Positions 44,071-56,908 of a DNA stretch of 64,000 bases are shown here, piece by piece. Numbering within the stretch: the first letter of the stretch is position 1; each line of letters starts with the position of its first letter. The notes beneath the pieces are model-generated. The model was not told the origin of the DNA. It did no database searches and worked only from the letters and a program-made list of their open reading frames with translations. The position numbers and the translations under genes are program-made. Source of the stretch: Scalesia atractyloides. Its lineage: Eukaryota; Streptophyta; Magnoliopsida; Asterales; Asteraceae. Location: positions 14,737,001 through 14,801,000 of the forward strand of contig CAMTDV010000013.1 in the NCBI GenBank assembly GCA_947069175.1, written 5' to 3'.

Positions 44071-44541
44071 CTAATAGTAAGTATCAAGAAACTTTAACTT
44101 CTCCATTGAGCACTGAACCTCTCGATTTATGTCCTTGGTCTTCGTCATGAACTCTAGATCTCTATCTCCACACTCTATATTACTCGCAACATATAGGTCA
44201 CGAACAGAAGTCGTCGGTATCACCCTCAGGTCTCTCGAAACCTGGTCTCTCGTAAGCAGACCAAGTTGCAGTCCGTTAAAACATCTCTTCAGCTCTTGAA
44301 GAGTATACCTATGAGCATAAACTTGCTCTTCGATTTGTTTTATAAAGCCTTGTTTTAAATCGTCAGATTGTGCAGAAGTATATGATGCCATTATAATGTA
44401 TTTACAAGAACTAATGCAAAACAATAACAATTGCTCTTCTATTTCACTGAATGAATCAGTGTATGATGAATAAACATTTGAATTGTCAATTCTATTATAT
44501 AGTGAAATATCTACCATCCCAAAGGTCAGATTTAAATGCAA
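44071..44541 (-). CDS. Unrecognised ORF, 156 codons (or 106 from an inner ATG)
   Basis: I do not recognise this protein. The first 50 residues are hydrophobic and look like non-coding extension. The inner start MASYTSAQSDDLKQGFIKQI begins a more convincing 107-residue stretch with charged, helical composition (IEEQVYAHRYTLQELKRCF, LLTRDQVSRDL, DINREVQCSMEKLKFLD), and a stop directly at 44071. It sits alone in AT-rich DNA next to the modular repeat J. It may be part of a transposon-captured or decayed gene. No promoter is evident. Confidence 0.3.
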   Translation of the reverse strand: MHLNLTFGMVDISLYNRIDNSNVYSSYTDSFSEIEEQLLLFCISSCKYIIMASYTSAQSDDLKQGFIKQIEEQVYAHRYTLQELKRCFNGLQLGLLTRDQVSRDLRVIPTTSVRDLYVASNIECGDRDLEFMTKTKDINREVQCSMEKLKFLDTYY

Positions 44542-44987
44542 GTATAAAATAAAAAATTAAAATTTAAAAACTATGTACATTTAATGATTTAATAGGGAAA
44601 AATGTGTACATTTAATATAAACATGAACATTTACATTCAAAAACACTTGCATTTAATGCAAAACCTTTCAAAAATGAGTTTTCATAGGAAAGCAAGTAAA
44701 ATTAAATATCTAGAAACCTAAAGGACAAAATTTAAACCTTCAAAACAGGTTACCATAATTAGGAGTCAACTCTTCATTTAACATATCAAACATTTTAAAC
44801 ACTATAAAACCCTAAAGATTAGTTTAATTGAAAATATCAATAATTCACTTTTAGAAAAGTGCTCATCCAAAAACAAGTCATCCAAAAACACTCACGCTCT
44901 TTCTAAATGGCCAACAGATCCTTATACCACAGGGCAGATACTAACGCTGTTTAAATGGAATTTTAAAGATAGTCACTCCAAGAACAG

Positions 44988-45227
44988 ATGTCAGATGAAG
45001 AACTCAACAAAAAAGTTGCTATCATGAGTAACAGTTATTATAAGCAAACCTGGAGTAGCATTGCAGTGCTGGATGAAGTTGTCCATTCTACTCCATTAGA
45101 GTTCAAAGATAAAGCAAAAGAGTTTATCACACAGCTGCTGAAACAGGATCAGAAGACTTGTGATATGCTAGCTGATTGCAAATTAAAAGAAAAAATGAAA
45201 TTGCTTGGAAGAAGGCGAGAGTCATAA
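44988..45227 (+). CDS. Unrecognised ORF, 79 codons
   Basis: MSDEELNKKVAIMSNSYYKQ is followed by SIAVLDEVVHSTPLEFKDKA and a Lys-rich C-terminus ending LLGRRRES. The composition is protein-like (balanced charged residues, few low-complexity runs) in a region that is otherwise AT-rich, and ATG and TAA are clear. It has no domain that I can name and diverges from the ORF at 44071-44541 on the opposite strand. The two may be pieces of one captured or decayed gene. Chance cannot be excluded at this length. Confidence 0.3.
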   Translation: MSDEELNKKVAIMSNSYYKQTWSSIAVLDEVVHSTPLEFKDKAKEFITQLLKQDQKTCDMLADCKLKEKMKLLGRRRES

Positions 45228-45568
45228 ATATCCTAGGAAGTGTTAATTATAGTGTATAATTTTTAATATTTTCAAAATCAGAATTTTGTAATACTATTTA
45301 ATATCAAATGAAGAAAATCCAGACTTTGTTTTTTGTAGAGTTACAATCCTTTTATCAGTGATCAATTGGCAAAATGCTAACTTTACGCTTAAATTGTTAA
45401 TAAACTTATCAGTGATCAATTAGCAAAAAAGTATGACATACGCAAATAACGTATTGATTTCAAACATTCCATATATCAAATGTCTAAATTCCTTAACCAA
45501 ACTTAGACATAAAAATTAACAATATTAATCACAAATCAAATAAATTCAAATTCAAATTCAAAATTTTC

Positions 45569-45572
<4 letters not shown>

Positions 45573-45619
<47 letters not shown>
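45573..45619. repeat. (TA)n microsatellite in repeat J
   Basis: About 47 bases of AT repeat. The second copy of this module near 47195-47205 has only a few units. Confidence 0.95.
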
Positions 45620-45623
<4 letters not shown>

Positions 45624-48600
45624 AACTCCGCCAATATATGGATGACGATCAAATCAGAATACCAAATAACTACTAAATTCCTCATTTAATAATAACATAG
45701 ATTTATCATATATCTAATTTATATAATATTAATCTTACTCATGTGATTCTTTTAAGTATTACACAAATCAAACTATAAAACACTATATAAATACAACACA
45801 ACACAACACAATACAATACAATAACAACGAGTTAAACAGTTCACATAATAAAATTATAAAAACACTACCTCAAAATAGATTGATAAAATCCACTGAACAA
45901 CTTTTTGCAAATTTCCAACTCACTAAACAAAGGTAGAAAATCTCAATCGTATACGAAACTCTCGGTTTCCTAAATTAAGTTCTGATCAACAAATAACAAT
46001 TATCGTTAACGATTAAAGAGATAAATGCAGTATAAACGTAACAATTTCGGACAAATCAGTTGCATAAACAGTAAACACACAAATATGAAGCAAACTGATT
46101 GCGAACATTATGATATCTAACAAGAATGAATACCTGCAAAGAATCTGATGAATGTTGAATGAGATCTTGTTGATATGAACATAATGGAAGGAAAATTCAA
46201 CACTATGAAGTGAGAGAGTGGTGAATTGCGTGCGATAAGCATCGATACTCAGATACGTAATAGAGGGATAGAACAAATAAGATATGCCTTATCACATGAC
46301 TGCAAATACACGGTTGCATAGTTACAAAAGTTCAACTATGCCATCCGGATATTGCCACACCAAGATACAGGTTGGATCTTCAAGGTTTCCCTTTTCTTAG
46401 ATCATCACAACCTTTAAACAAATTCACTAAAATATAGCTACTAACAGCACAAAAAAACCACCACCACCGTCTCGCCGCCGCATCAAAAGCAACCGGCGAT
46501 ATCATGAGCAATGCATAGATCATCACAGCCTTTAAACAAATTCACTAAAATACAACTACTAACAGCACAATGAAAACCACCAACACCGTCTCGCCGCAGC
46601 AAAGGAAGCAACTGACGATATCATGAGCAATGCATAGGTTACAATCATATTGAGCAGAGAATTAATGTGAGAGAAGGTTTTAGATTTTTAGGAGTGAAGA
46701 TAGCATAGAAATTAATGAGAGTAATGAAAAGAGTTTAGGGTAGATGAAATGATGAAGACTGTCATCAAATACACTTCCACATAATCTTTCAAAATTTGAA
46801 TTTTGAAATTTGAAATACACTTCACCATATATTAATATTAATAACGAGATATTTAATGTTAAATATAATCCAAAAATACATGATCTATGATGAATAATGA
46901 GATAAGAAGATTGGCGTTGTTGGATAGCATAGATGGCTGCCACGTCAGCATTGTGATGTAATGGTCATCTCTTTTTTTTTATCAGTGATCAATTGGCAAA
47001 ATGAAAATTTTACGCTTAAATTCCTAATATAACTTTAGTGATCTAGTAATTAACAAAGTATGAGATACGCAAATAACGTATTGATTTCAAACATTCCATC
47101 TATCTAATGTTTTAATTCCTTTGCCAAACTTAGACATTAAAATTAACAATATTAATCACAAATCAATAAATTCAAACTCAAACTCAAATTTTCGCATATA
47201 TATATAATTCAGTAAACTTTGCCGATATAGAAATGACTATCAAATCAGAATACCAAATAACTACAAAATTTATCATTTAATAATAACATAGGTGAGGGAA
47301 AAGAAAAGGGGGAAGCAACTCAATTTAAGGCTTCACTCCCAGATCACTTCGTGAGCTTATCATATAACTAATTTATCTAATATTAATCATATCATGTGAT
47401 TCTTTTAAGTATTACACAAATCAAACTAAAAAAATTAAGCATGGCACATCATAAAACTAATCACAAAACTTACTGATATATGATACCTAACTGGTCACAA
47501 GACATAATGAAACATGAAACAGAACTAATCACAAAATGCTGAAATATGATACCAGACCAATCACAAAACACTTAAAACATATCACAAACTTTTCAACTAA
47601 ACTACTGAAATACAATAGTAAAGGTAGAAAATCCACTGGACAATTTTTGCAAATTTCCAACTCACTCAACAAAGGTAGAAAATCTAAATTGTATACGAAA
47701 CTCTCGGTTTCCTGAATCATCCAACACAACATTTTGCAAATTTCCAACTATTCTCAAAAAGTTTTAATGAAAACATATTAACAATTAATAACTGAAATAA
47801 AAACAGTAATTAACTAAACTAAATAAATAAAAAGTAAATTGAAACTACCGAGAGGTGACGGCGGTGGAGATGCTGCGACGCTATGTTAACTTGAGATCAA
47901 ATATCACTCCAAGAATCCAATCGGCAGTTCCATCACCACCTGCAACGAATCTCCATCATGCTTAAGTTTCTCTATATTTAAATATAGGTTCTGATTAACT
48001 GAACTTACCTGGTGGTCGAAACCCTAGCAATCACCTGTTGTTGATGCCATGGCCACCCATGTTCATCGAGTCTCCACACACGCAACTCTAGTATTCCCTC
48101 AACATCTCTTATCTAAATCAATCATAAATCACTATATCATATGTCATAAACATATTAATCAAATAGTTTTCATAATATGTTCATCTGTTAATTACTTAAC
48201 AAACATTCTACGTACAGAAATTAAAAAATTCTAAAAATTAACATAAGTAACTCAATTACAAACAACTCAAAATTTCTAGAAAAATTCATCGTATACCACT
48301 ATCTCAGATGCTATATGTTATGTTAATTACCTAATTTACAATAATTGTATAAATCTGAAACAACCCAATCAAATTCGTACACAACAAAACTGTGCACGAA
48401 AATCTCGGTTTCCTGGATCATCCAACTCAACAAAGGTAGAAAATCTCAATCGTATACGAAAATTTCAATCGCATACGAAACTCTTGGTTAACTAAATTCA
48501 GTTCTGATTAACAAATAATAATTATCGTTAATGATTAAAGCGATAAATGCAGTATAAACCTAACGATTTCAGATAAATCAGTTGCGTAAACAGTAAACTC

Positions 48601-49937
48601 ACAAATATGAAGCAAATCAATTGCGAACATTATAATATCTAACAGAAATGGGTAGCTGCAAAGAATCTGATGAATGTTGAATGAGATCTTGTTGAAATGA
48701 ACAGAATGGAAGAAAAATTCAACACTCTGAAGTGAGAGAGTGGTGAATTGCGTGCGATAAGCATCGAGGCTCGGATACGTAATAGAGGGATAGGAACAAA
48801 GAAGATGTGCCTTATCACATGGCTGCAAATACACGGTTACATAGTCACAAAAGTTCAACTATGCCATCCGGATATTGCCACGCCAAGATACGGGTTGGAT
48901 CTTCAATGTCTCCCTTTTCTTAGATCATCACCATCACCAAAATATTCCCTTAACATCTCTTATCTGAATCAATCATAAATCACTATATCAAATGTCATAG
49001 ACAAATTAATCAAATAGTTTTCATAATATGTTCATCTGTTAATTACTTAACAAACATTCTACATACAGAAATTAAAATATTCTAAAAAGTAACAACAAAG
49101 TAACTCAATTACAAACAACTCAAAGTTCCTAGAAAAAATCACCATATATCACTATATCAGATGCTATATGTTAAGTAATCAAACACTTTTCATAACATGT
49201 TGATCGGTTAATTGCCTAATTTACAATAACTGTATAAATCTAAAACAACTCAACCGGATCCATACACAACAAAACTGTATACGAAATTGTTGGTTTCCTG
49301 AATGATCCAACTCAACAAAGGTAGAAAATGTCAATCGTATACGAAACTCTCGGTTTCCTAAATTAAGTCCTGATCAACAAATAACAATTAGTGTTAACGA
49401 TTAAAGCGATAAATGCAGTATAAACGTAAGGATTTCGGATAAATCAGTTGCATAAACAATAAACACACAAATATGAATCAAATCTATTGCGAACATTATA
49501 ATATCTAACATAATAAAGGGACAGGAACAAAGAAGATGTGTCTTATCACATGGCTGCAAACACACAGTTGCATAGTCACAAAAGTTCATTTATGCCATCC
49601 GGATATTGCCACACCAAGATACGGTTTGGATATTCAATGTATCCCTTTTCTTAGATCATCACAGTCTTTAAACAAATTCACTAAAATATAGCTACTAACA
49701 GCACAAAGAAAACCACCACCACCGTCTCGCCGCGACATTTGAAGCAACCGGCGATATCATGAGCAAGGCATATATCGTCACATCATTTAAACAAATTCAC
49801 TAAAATACAACTACTTACAGCACAATGAAAACTACCACCATCGTCTCGCCACAGCAACGTGAGAAAAGGTTTTAGATTTTAAGGAGAGAAGATGAGCAGA
49901 GAAATTAATGAGAGAGAAATAAAAAGAGTTTAGGGTA

Positions 49938-49942
49938 GATGA
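49938..49942. repeat. Target site duplication GATGA, left copy (element H)
   Basis: GATGA precedes TGTCACACCCC and recurs at 60849-60853, joining the two parts of repeat J. Confidence 0.92.
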
Positions 49943-50390
49943 TGTCACACCCCGACCCACAACGGAATAAAAGTCGGGGCATGATTGGGTTATCACCAAA
50001 GCTCATGATATTTACTAATAAGTTTCATATTTATTAAATTGAAATTAAAACTTCAAATATTCAACACAAAATTCATACAAACACAAACATAATCAAAAGA
50101 TTGTTTAACACGTAGTAACTTTGTTTAATCTTCTAAGGCCACTCTTATGTATTTCTTTCTTCAGCTTGTTCACCTGTATCATGCGTAAAACAGAAGATTT
50201 GGGTCAACAAAAGTTGGCGAGTGAACCTTGATAAAAACATTTAAATTGTTGAATTATATTGTTGTCAAATAAAAATTGTGCATGAATCACATGTGAGCAT
50301 ATGTGTATAAATAACTAATCACAAACCACATTATAATGAACATATGACATGATGAATGATGTACTTGAGATCAAGGCTCAATCAAATGGA
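49943..50390 (-). repeat. Remnant of the 3' LTR of element H
   Basis: Homologous to 649-1103 and 58546-58988. It stops within the conserved hairpin at ATCAAATGGA, where integrase sequence begins. None of the tRNA-like modules remain. Confidence 0.88.
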
Positions 50391-51560
50391 ATATGGAGGT
50401 TTTCGTCGGCGAGGCACTTTTTCAAGTTTGATACGTGAAACGTGGGATGAATTCTGTTGAGTTCTTCTGGTAGGTCAAGCTTGTATGCTCCAGGACCTAC
50501 TCTTTCGAGTACCTTGAATGGTCCCACATAGCGTGGTGCTAGTTTGCCCTTTTGACCAAAACGAACCACTCCCTTCTAATGTGACACTTTCAAAAGTACT
50601 TGATCACCAACACAAAACTCCAAAGGCTTTCGTCGTTTATCAGCGTAACTCTTTTGACGACTCTGAGCCGCTAGAAGATTATTTCGAATTTGAAGAATTT
50701 TGTCAGTCGTTTCTTGAATCAGTTCCGGTCTAGTGATTTGCGCTTCACCAATTTCGTGCCAACATACTGGAGATCGGCATTTACGACCATATAAAGCTTC
50801 AAAAGGAGCCATACCGATGCTTGAATGATAGCTATTGTTGTACGAAAATTCAACTAACGGTAGGTGAGTGTCCCAATTACCTTTGAAGTCTATGACACAT
50901 GCTCGCAGCATGTCTTCAAGGGTTTGGATGATGCGCTTAGATTAACCATCAGTTTGAGGGTGAAAGACAGTGCTGAGGTCTAAACGTGTACCCAAATCGG
51001 ATTGTACGGCTTGCCATATTCGTGAAGTGAAGCGACCATCTCGATCTGAAATGATACTTAACGGTACACCATGACGGCTTACGATCTCATTGATATAGAT
51101 ACGAGCTAACTTCTCGTTCTTGAAGTCCTCGCGAATTGGAATGAAGTGAGCTGATTTTGTAAGACGATCAATGATTACCCATATGATGTCATACCCACTG
51201 GAGGTGTGAGGTAACCCGGTAATGAAATCCATGGTTATATTTTCCCACTTCCATACAGGTATCTCGGGTTGGACAAGAAGCCCTGATGGTCTTTGATGTT
51301 CAGCTTTCACTTTGGAACATGTAAGGCACTTAGAAACAAAAACAACGATATCCTTCTTCATGCCAGGCCACCAGTAGGTGTATCGTAAGTCTTGATACAT
51401 CTTATCGGCTCCTGGATGTATAGGGTATCGTGTTTTGTGTGCCTCATTCATGAGGAAATCATGAAGGTTGTCGTGATCGGATATCCAAATACGGTTTAAG
51501 TAGTAAAGAATACCATCGAATTTGGTTTCTATTTTGAGTTCAGCTCCACAAGACAGCTCA
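50378..51560 (-). pseudogene. Integrase of element H
   Basis: Minus strand: zinc-binding HPGADKMYQDL and CLTCSKVKAEHQRPSG; core ITMDFITGLP (Asp), VIIDRLTKSAHFIPI, ISDRDGRFTS (Asp) and HPQTDG. Directly after it a TAA stop at about 50942 replaces a Gln codon, and the Glu of the DDE triad has become Lys (SKRIIQTLED). The core continues at 50911-50576 with WDTHLPLVEFSYNNSYHSSI and YGRKCRSPVCWHEIGEAQI. The C-terminal frame 50569-50378 has PRYVGPFKVLERVGPGAYKL and HPTFHVSNLKK before the deletion joint. The chromodomain-like tail is lost. Confidence 0.9.
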
Positions 51561-53110
51561 TCGCGTACGTCATTTTCCATTACAGAAGTATGTTGAGCTG
51601 CCCGAATTTGATCTTTGAGGTCGGTCATAATTTGGGAACATAGAAGATGAACGGAATTTGCATAACCCTTTCGACTGAGTGCATCAGCCACAACGTTTGC
51701 CTTGCCAGGATGATATCGAATCTCACAGTCGTAATCATTGAGAAGTTCGACCCATCGTCGTTGCCTCATGTTCAACTCTTTTTTATTGAAGATATGTTGA
51801 AGACTCTTGTGGTCAGTGTATATTTCACACTTGGTGCCATAGAGATAGTGTCTCCATATCTTTAGAGCGAACACGACTGCTCCATGTTCTAGGTCGTGAG
51901 TGGTATAGTTCTTCTCATGCACTTTGAGTTGCCTAGAGGCATAGGCTATCACCTTTCCTCTTTGCATCAGAACACAACCTAACCCTTGCCCTGACACGTC
52001 GCAATAAACCACCAAATCTTCGCAACCCTCAGGGAGTGTAAGGATAGGTGCATCACAAAGCTTTTGCTTCAAAGTTTGGAAAGCCTCCTCTTGCTTGGGT
52101 CCCCAAATAAAAGCTTTTCCCTTGTGAGTTAAGGCTGTGAGTGGAACGGTGATACGAGAAAAATTAGCAATGAAGCGTCGATAATAACCAGCCAAGCCAA
52201 GAAATGACCTAACTTTGGTAGGAGTCGTGGCGCTTGCCATTCTTGTACTGCCTTGATTTTTTAAGGGTCGACATGAATTCCTTTGTCATTAACGACATGA
52301 CCAAGAAATTGTACCTCTTTTAACCAGAACTCACATTTCGAGAACTTAGCATAAAGCTTTTCAGTCCTCAAGAGTGTAAGAATAAGTCGAAGATGTCGCT
52401 CATGATCGGATTTTGTCTTGGAGCAGATAGAATATCATCAATGAAGACTATGACAAAACGGTCGAGATAGGGTTTGCACACCCTATTCATCAAATCCATG
52501 AAGACAGCAGGAGCATTGGTTAACCCGAAAGGCATAACCATGAACTCGTAATGAGCATATCGAGTTCAAAAGGCAGTTTTTGGAATATCTTCTTCGCGCA
52601 CTCTAAGCTGATGATAACCAGAACATAGGTCGATTTTTTAAAAACATGTGGCACCTTGAAGTTGATCTAGGAGGTCATCAATACGAGGCAATGGATAGCG
52701 ATTCTTAACAGTCAACTTGTTGAGCTCTCTATAATCAATGCACATGCGAAACGTTCCATCTTTCTTATTTACAAAAAGAACAGGTGCACCCCAAGGCGAC
52801 GAGCTAGGACGTATAAATCCTTTGTCAGTCAGCTCTTGCAGCTGACTAGCCAACTCTTGCATCTCAGATGGGGCTAACCTATAGGGAGATTTTGCGACTG
52901 GTGTAGCACCAGGCACAAGATCGATTCGAAATTCGACTTCTCGCACATGAGGAAGTCCTGAAACGTCGTCGGGAAATACTTGAGGAAAATCTTTAACAAT
53001 TGGAATATCTTCGAGCTTCCTTTCCTTGCCCTCCTTCTTGACGATGTGAGCTAGAAACGCGACATAATCCTTGAGAAGATATCTTCGAGCCTGAAGACAT
53101 GACATCAATT
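51561..53110 (-). pseudogene. Reverse transcriptase and RNase H of element H
   Basis: The RT N-terminus lies in 53108-52638 (SPWGAPVLFVNKKDGTFRMC, YRELNKLTVKNRYPLPRIDD). The polymerase region 52638-52240 is broken by several indels, one of them a base missing at about 52428-52434 just after the DD box. From 52240 a single frame of 432 residues continues with FLGLAGYYRRFIANFSRITV and RNase H (YCDVSGQGLGCVLMQ, YTDHKSLQHIFNKKELNMRQ) into the integrase. The active site of RT is therefore split, while RNase H is intact. Confidence 0.9.
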
Positions 53111-53771
53111 TGAGCCCTTTTGAAGGAGTTTCTCCAAAGATAGGTAGTGTCTGACCGTCAGCGAGGGGAATACGAATGAACTTTTCATGGCAAACTACTT
53201 CGACGTGATGCTAGCTGAGCCAGTCCATACTGATGATAACATCGAAACTTCCCAATTTCATAGGAATAAGATCAATCGAGAAATCGTGATCATTTAGGGT
53301 AAGAGTACAATCACGTATAATCGAATTTAACGTAATGGGTTCTCCGTCAGCAACTTCCACCGTGAACGATTCAGCGAGACTAATACGAGGTAGATCGAGA
53401 ATAGATTCAAATTCTAAAGACACAAAACTCTTATCCGCACCAGTATCAAATAATATGGATGCATAACTACCATTTACGAGAAGCGTAGCGTTGACCACAT
53501 TGTTATCAGCCCTTGCTTGGTTGGCGTTGATATTGAAAGCCCTTCCTCTAGCAGGTGGGTTAGCTTGATTAGCTTGGTTCACCGGGTTTGCTTGGGCTTG
53601 GGCATTAATGATGTTCACCAGGCGTGGGCAAGTATTTCGGAAATGATTTGGATCACCACAGTTGAAGCAGGCTCTTATGGGTGGCATCATCGGGTAGTTG
53701 GGTTGGTTGTAAGGTTGAGCCATGGGTTGGGCAGGTGGTAAAAGTAAGGGTTGTTGGGCTTGGCCCACCAT
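53111..53771 (-). pseudogene. Zinc knuckle and protease of element H
   Basis: The 186-residue frame holds a CCHC knuckle CFNCGDPNHFRNTC (about residue 35), a Gln/Asn/Ala-rich linker, the protease motif DTGADKSFVSLEFESI (about residue 110), FTVEVADGEPI and DLIPMKLGSFDVIISMDWLS. A TAG at 53211-53213 ends it just after the end of the protease core. The following residues are homologous to the region linking protease and RT in A. Confidence 0.88.
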
Positions 53772-54329
53772 TTGATTATTGGTTTGGGCTTGAGGCTGAT
53801 TGTGGTTTGATCTTTGGAGTGTACGGCAAGTTTGGATAGTGTGACCTGCACGGCCACAACTTGTGCAGTATTGGCAAGGGTTCTCAGGGGGTGATGATAT
53901 TGGCAGCAGTTACATTTTGGGTGTGGACCAGTGTATGGCTTTTTGAATTGTGCGGCTGGAGGGGCGACGTTGTGTGATTAGGGCAGCAGTGATGGGAGGA
54001 TTTGTTTGGGTGACGCCGAAATTTTTGCCATTTCGCTTTCTCTTACCAGCGAACTTAGAGGATGAGCCTGATTGGGTTGGGGTTGGAGCTTCAGCAGGTG
54101 TTTTATTCTTCTCATCTTTAAAATCACAATTTCGAATGCGATTTTCAGTGAGTTCCGTAGCCAGTTCCATGGCAGCTTCGAGTGTTGCGGGAGAAGTACT
54201 TAAAACCAATCTTGAATTTTCGAGGGAAGACCTCGAATATAGTGTTCGATCAAACAGTATAACGGAGTGAACAGGTTGGGGACCATCTGGTTCAACTCGA
54301 GGAATCTCTTGTTGTATAAGGTGTGGTCT
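53772..54329 (-). pseudogene. Gag of element H, downstream half
   Basis: Basic linker KRKRNGKNFGVTQTN and cysteine-rich part, homologous to 9425-9900 in A. Frameshifts near 53905 and 54205-54220 break it. The reading is cut at 54334 by solo LTR D' and resumes at 57182. Confidence 0.82.
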
Positions 54330-54334
54330 CCTTC
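54330..54334. repeat. Target site duplication CCTTC, left copy (solo LTR D')
   Basis: CCTTC precedes TGTCACACCCC and recurs at 57177-57181. Confidence 0.9.
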
Positions 54335-55499
54335 TGTCACACCCCGACCCGCAGCAGAAAAGGTGACCGGGGCATGATTGGGTTTTCATCAAAGCTCATG
54401 ACATTTATTATAATGTTTCATATTTATTATTTCAATTTAAAAGAAATCATACAATCATATCAAACAAATACAACATGTTCTATTCATCCTTCTAAACTTC
54501 ATTATTTTTCTTCTAAGGCAATTTCCTATGTTTTCCATGCTTCATCCTGTTCACCTGTATCATATGTAAAAATGGTTTTTGGATCAACAAAAGTTGGCGA
54601 GGGAACCTTGTTAGAAAACATTTATTATTTATTTCTTGTTGTATTTAATATGGAAAAATTGTGCAATATTCATATATGAACAAACGTAAATAAACATACA
54701 ATAACAACAATTAGCATACAATTACAAACCATTAGCATACAATATCAAACAACAACAAACAATAACATACATTAACAAACCAACAACATACAATAACATA
54801 TCAACTTGCATAAATATATAACATAAATAAAACTGTGCGATCAAGGCTCAATCAAACGGAGCCGATCGTATTGCATGTACTGAAAATGATAATGTCTGTG
54901 CGATCAAGGCTCAATCAAACGGAGCCGATCGTATGTTGGCAACGCCAGGTTCACGCTCATAAGGTAATGGGGAACTGCTCAACGCTCATAATGTAATGGG
55001 GAGCGGCGGCCTATGAAATTGCATGTACTGAAAATAATAAATTAATTCTAAACAATAACCACACAAACAGTTTATACGAACTGAATATACATTTATTCAT
55101 GATATGATGAATGCACAATGATTTGTATATAATAAATAGTAAGACACATGATACACCCAAAAACGTGATTTAAACGGGGAATTTGTAGAGATTCACTCAC
55201 AGTGGGTGCGTTCGGTTGATGATGTTGAATGCGCACGAGTTTAGAGGATTGATCGACGAGGAAAAACTAACCTAATTAATAACGAAAAGTAAGGTAAATA
55301 AATGGATTTTATTAACAACTTTAATAGGATTTTTGGGTATATTTTTGTGAGTTTTAGGCTATTTTCTAACTTTAAAATTGTTATTTTTAAGTATTTTTAA
55401 TTGATTTTTAAATAAAATAAATAAATAAGAATTATTAAAAATGTTGACTTTTTGACCGTTGACCCTGTTGACCGTTGACGGTTTTATTGTGTAATTGTG

Positions 55500-55576
55500 T
55501 GCGCCGGGTGAGGCTCGAACCTGAGACCTCCGTTCGCGGCACGCAGCTCTACCAACTGAGCTACGTGTCTAACCCG
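55500..55576 (-). other. tRNA-like module, TAGCTCAG type (LTR D')
   Basis: ACGTAGCTCAGTTGGTAGAGC perfect D-arm and GGTCTCAGGTTCGAGCCTC box B. Confidence 0.7.
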
Positions 55577-55669
55577 AAATATTTCTGTTTTTAATTATAT
55601 TTATATACTAATTAGATTAATCCAAAAATCATTTATTTTAAAAAGATTTTAATGTAACGACTCGGTGCA

Positions 55670-55741
55670 CTCCACACGTCTCGAACCCGGGACCTGTGGT
55701 TTAGTTTGGCACACAGTCCACCGCTGGACTGTGTGTCTAAC
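55670..55741 (-). other. tRNA-like module, CAGTCCAG type (LTR D')
   Basis: GTTAGACACACAGTCCAGCG, GTGGACTGTGTGCC and CCCGGGTTCGAGACG. Confidence 0.6.
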
Positions 55742-55839
55742 TTGGTAAATATCCTAGTTTTTATTATACTTAACATATTACTGAATTAACCCGGTTCAGT
55801 TTAAAAAAAAGGCATTTTATTACAGCGAATGAGGTTGGG

Positions 55840-55907
55840 ACAGGAATCGAACTCGCGTCGTGTGCATATTGTTTGCACACAGTCCACCGCTGGACTGAGT
55901 GTCTAAC
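55840..55907 (-). other. tRNA-like module, third (LTR D')
   Basis: GGTTAGACACTCAGTCCAGC, GGTGGACTGTGTGC and CGAGTTCGATTCC. A short duplication of GGTTAGACAC lies directly upstream. Confidence 0.58.
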
Positions 55908-56908
55908 CTGTGTCTAACCCGTTTATAATACCGATTTTAATTAATCTTATAACATTCACAACTTCGTCTTCTTCGTCCAAAACACAGACAACGGTTAACT
56001 AACTGTTATTGGTTTAATTCGGTTAACGAATAATATGAACGAGTGAAAAGTATTGAACAAAAAAGGGTTTGGGGAATGATTGTACCGAATTGATCGTCTT
56101 TCTTCAGAAGTCCGGCAAAGACCGTCGGCTCTGTTTTGGGAGCTCCTTCTGTTCGAATTCAACAATCAGTTTGGATGGAATAGATGTGAAATTGAACCAT
56201 TGAGTAACGATTATCAGTAGGTTACATGATCATACCGGTTAACAGCGAGATTCTGAAACTTTCAGAAGTTTTCGGCGAAAATAGAAAAATCCGGCAATGT
56301 CGTCTGGGGTTGATTCTGAGTGATGGAGTGATGTTAGAATTTGTATAATAATGGAATGAAACAGAAAAATCGAGGTAATTACCGTGTAGATGAAAGTCCC
56401 GGTTTTCGGCGACTTGCAGAGAATTCCGGCGAGTGAAATTTCTTGCGACAGAGATTCTTCAGAGGTTTAAAGTGAGTGGGAGTGATGTCAGTACGAGTTC
56501 TATGATCTTATTTTTGGGTAAGAAGAAAAGATGGATTGAATTCGATTTTCCGGCGAAACTTTCCGGTTAATTCACAGAGAATTCCGGGGACTTCCGGCGA
56601 AGTTTTCTGAGTGAATGAAGAGCGTGTTTTTGATAAAATTCGCGAGCTCACTGAATGAAGAAAGTATAACTCCCGGATTTGAATTGTATTTTTCGGTTTT
56701 GAATTGAAATGAATGAAATTGATGGATTTCTTCTGTTATAACCGATCTTACTGTTAATGTATACGTTATGACCAAAAAGAAACGGCCAAATTTGACGAAA
56801 TTGTCGGGATTTCCGGCGTGAACGGATTTGGGCGCGTTGTGTAACTGGGTTTTGATTTCCAGATTTAATTTATGTATTAATTGTTTCAATATGTAAACAA
56901 AGATCACG

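Larger units (their letters stand above)
45352..49942. repeat. Modular, internally duplicated repeat J (left part)
   Basis: About 4.6 kb built from a few modules used several times. A segment starting ATCAGTGATCAATTGGC is at 45352-45720 and 46978-47400. A segment with CGTATACGAAACTCTCGGTT and TGCAGTATAAACG is at about 45890-46310, 48420-48840 and 49320-49580. A segment with GCCATCCGGATATTGCCAC and ACCGTCTCGCCGC is at about 46335-46640, 48860-48930 and 49590-49860. 48110-48350 recurs at 48942-49170. The end module (46680-46975) recurs, split by element H, at 49860-49942 plus 60849-61075. None of the open frames shows a domain. The class is unclear. Confidence 0.75.

Noticed and set aside
46680..46943. 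Open frames in repeat J and similar ones at 46013, 48535, 49401 and 60833
   Set aside because: They recur because the DNA modules are duplicated. They are hydrophobic, AT-driven and have no shared conserved start or domain.
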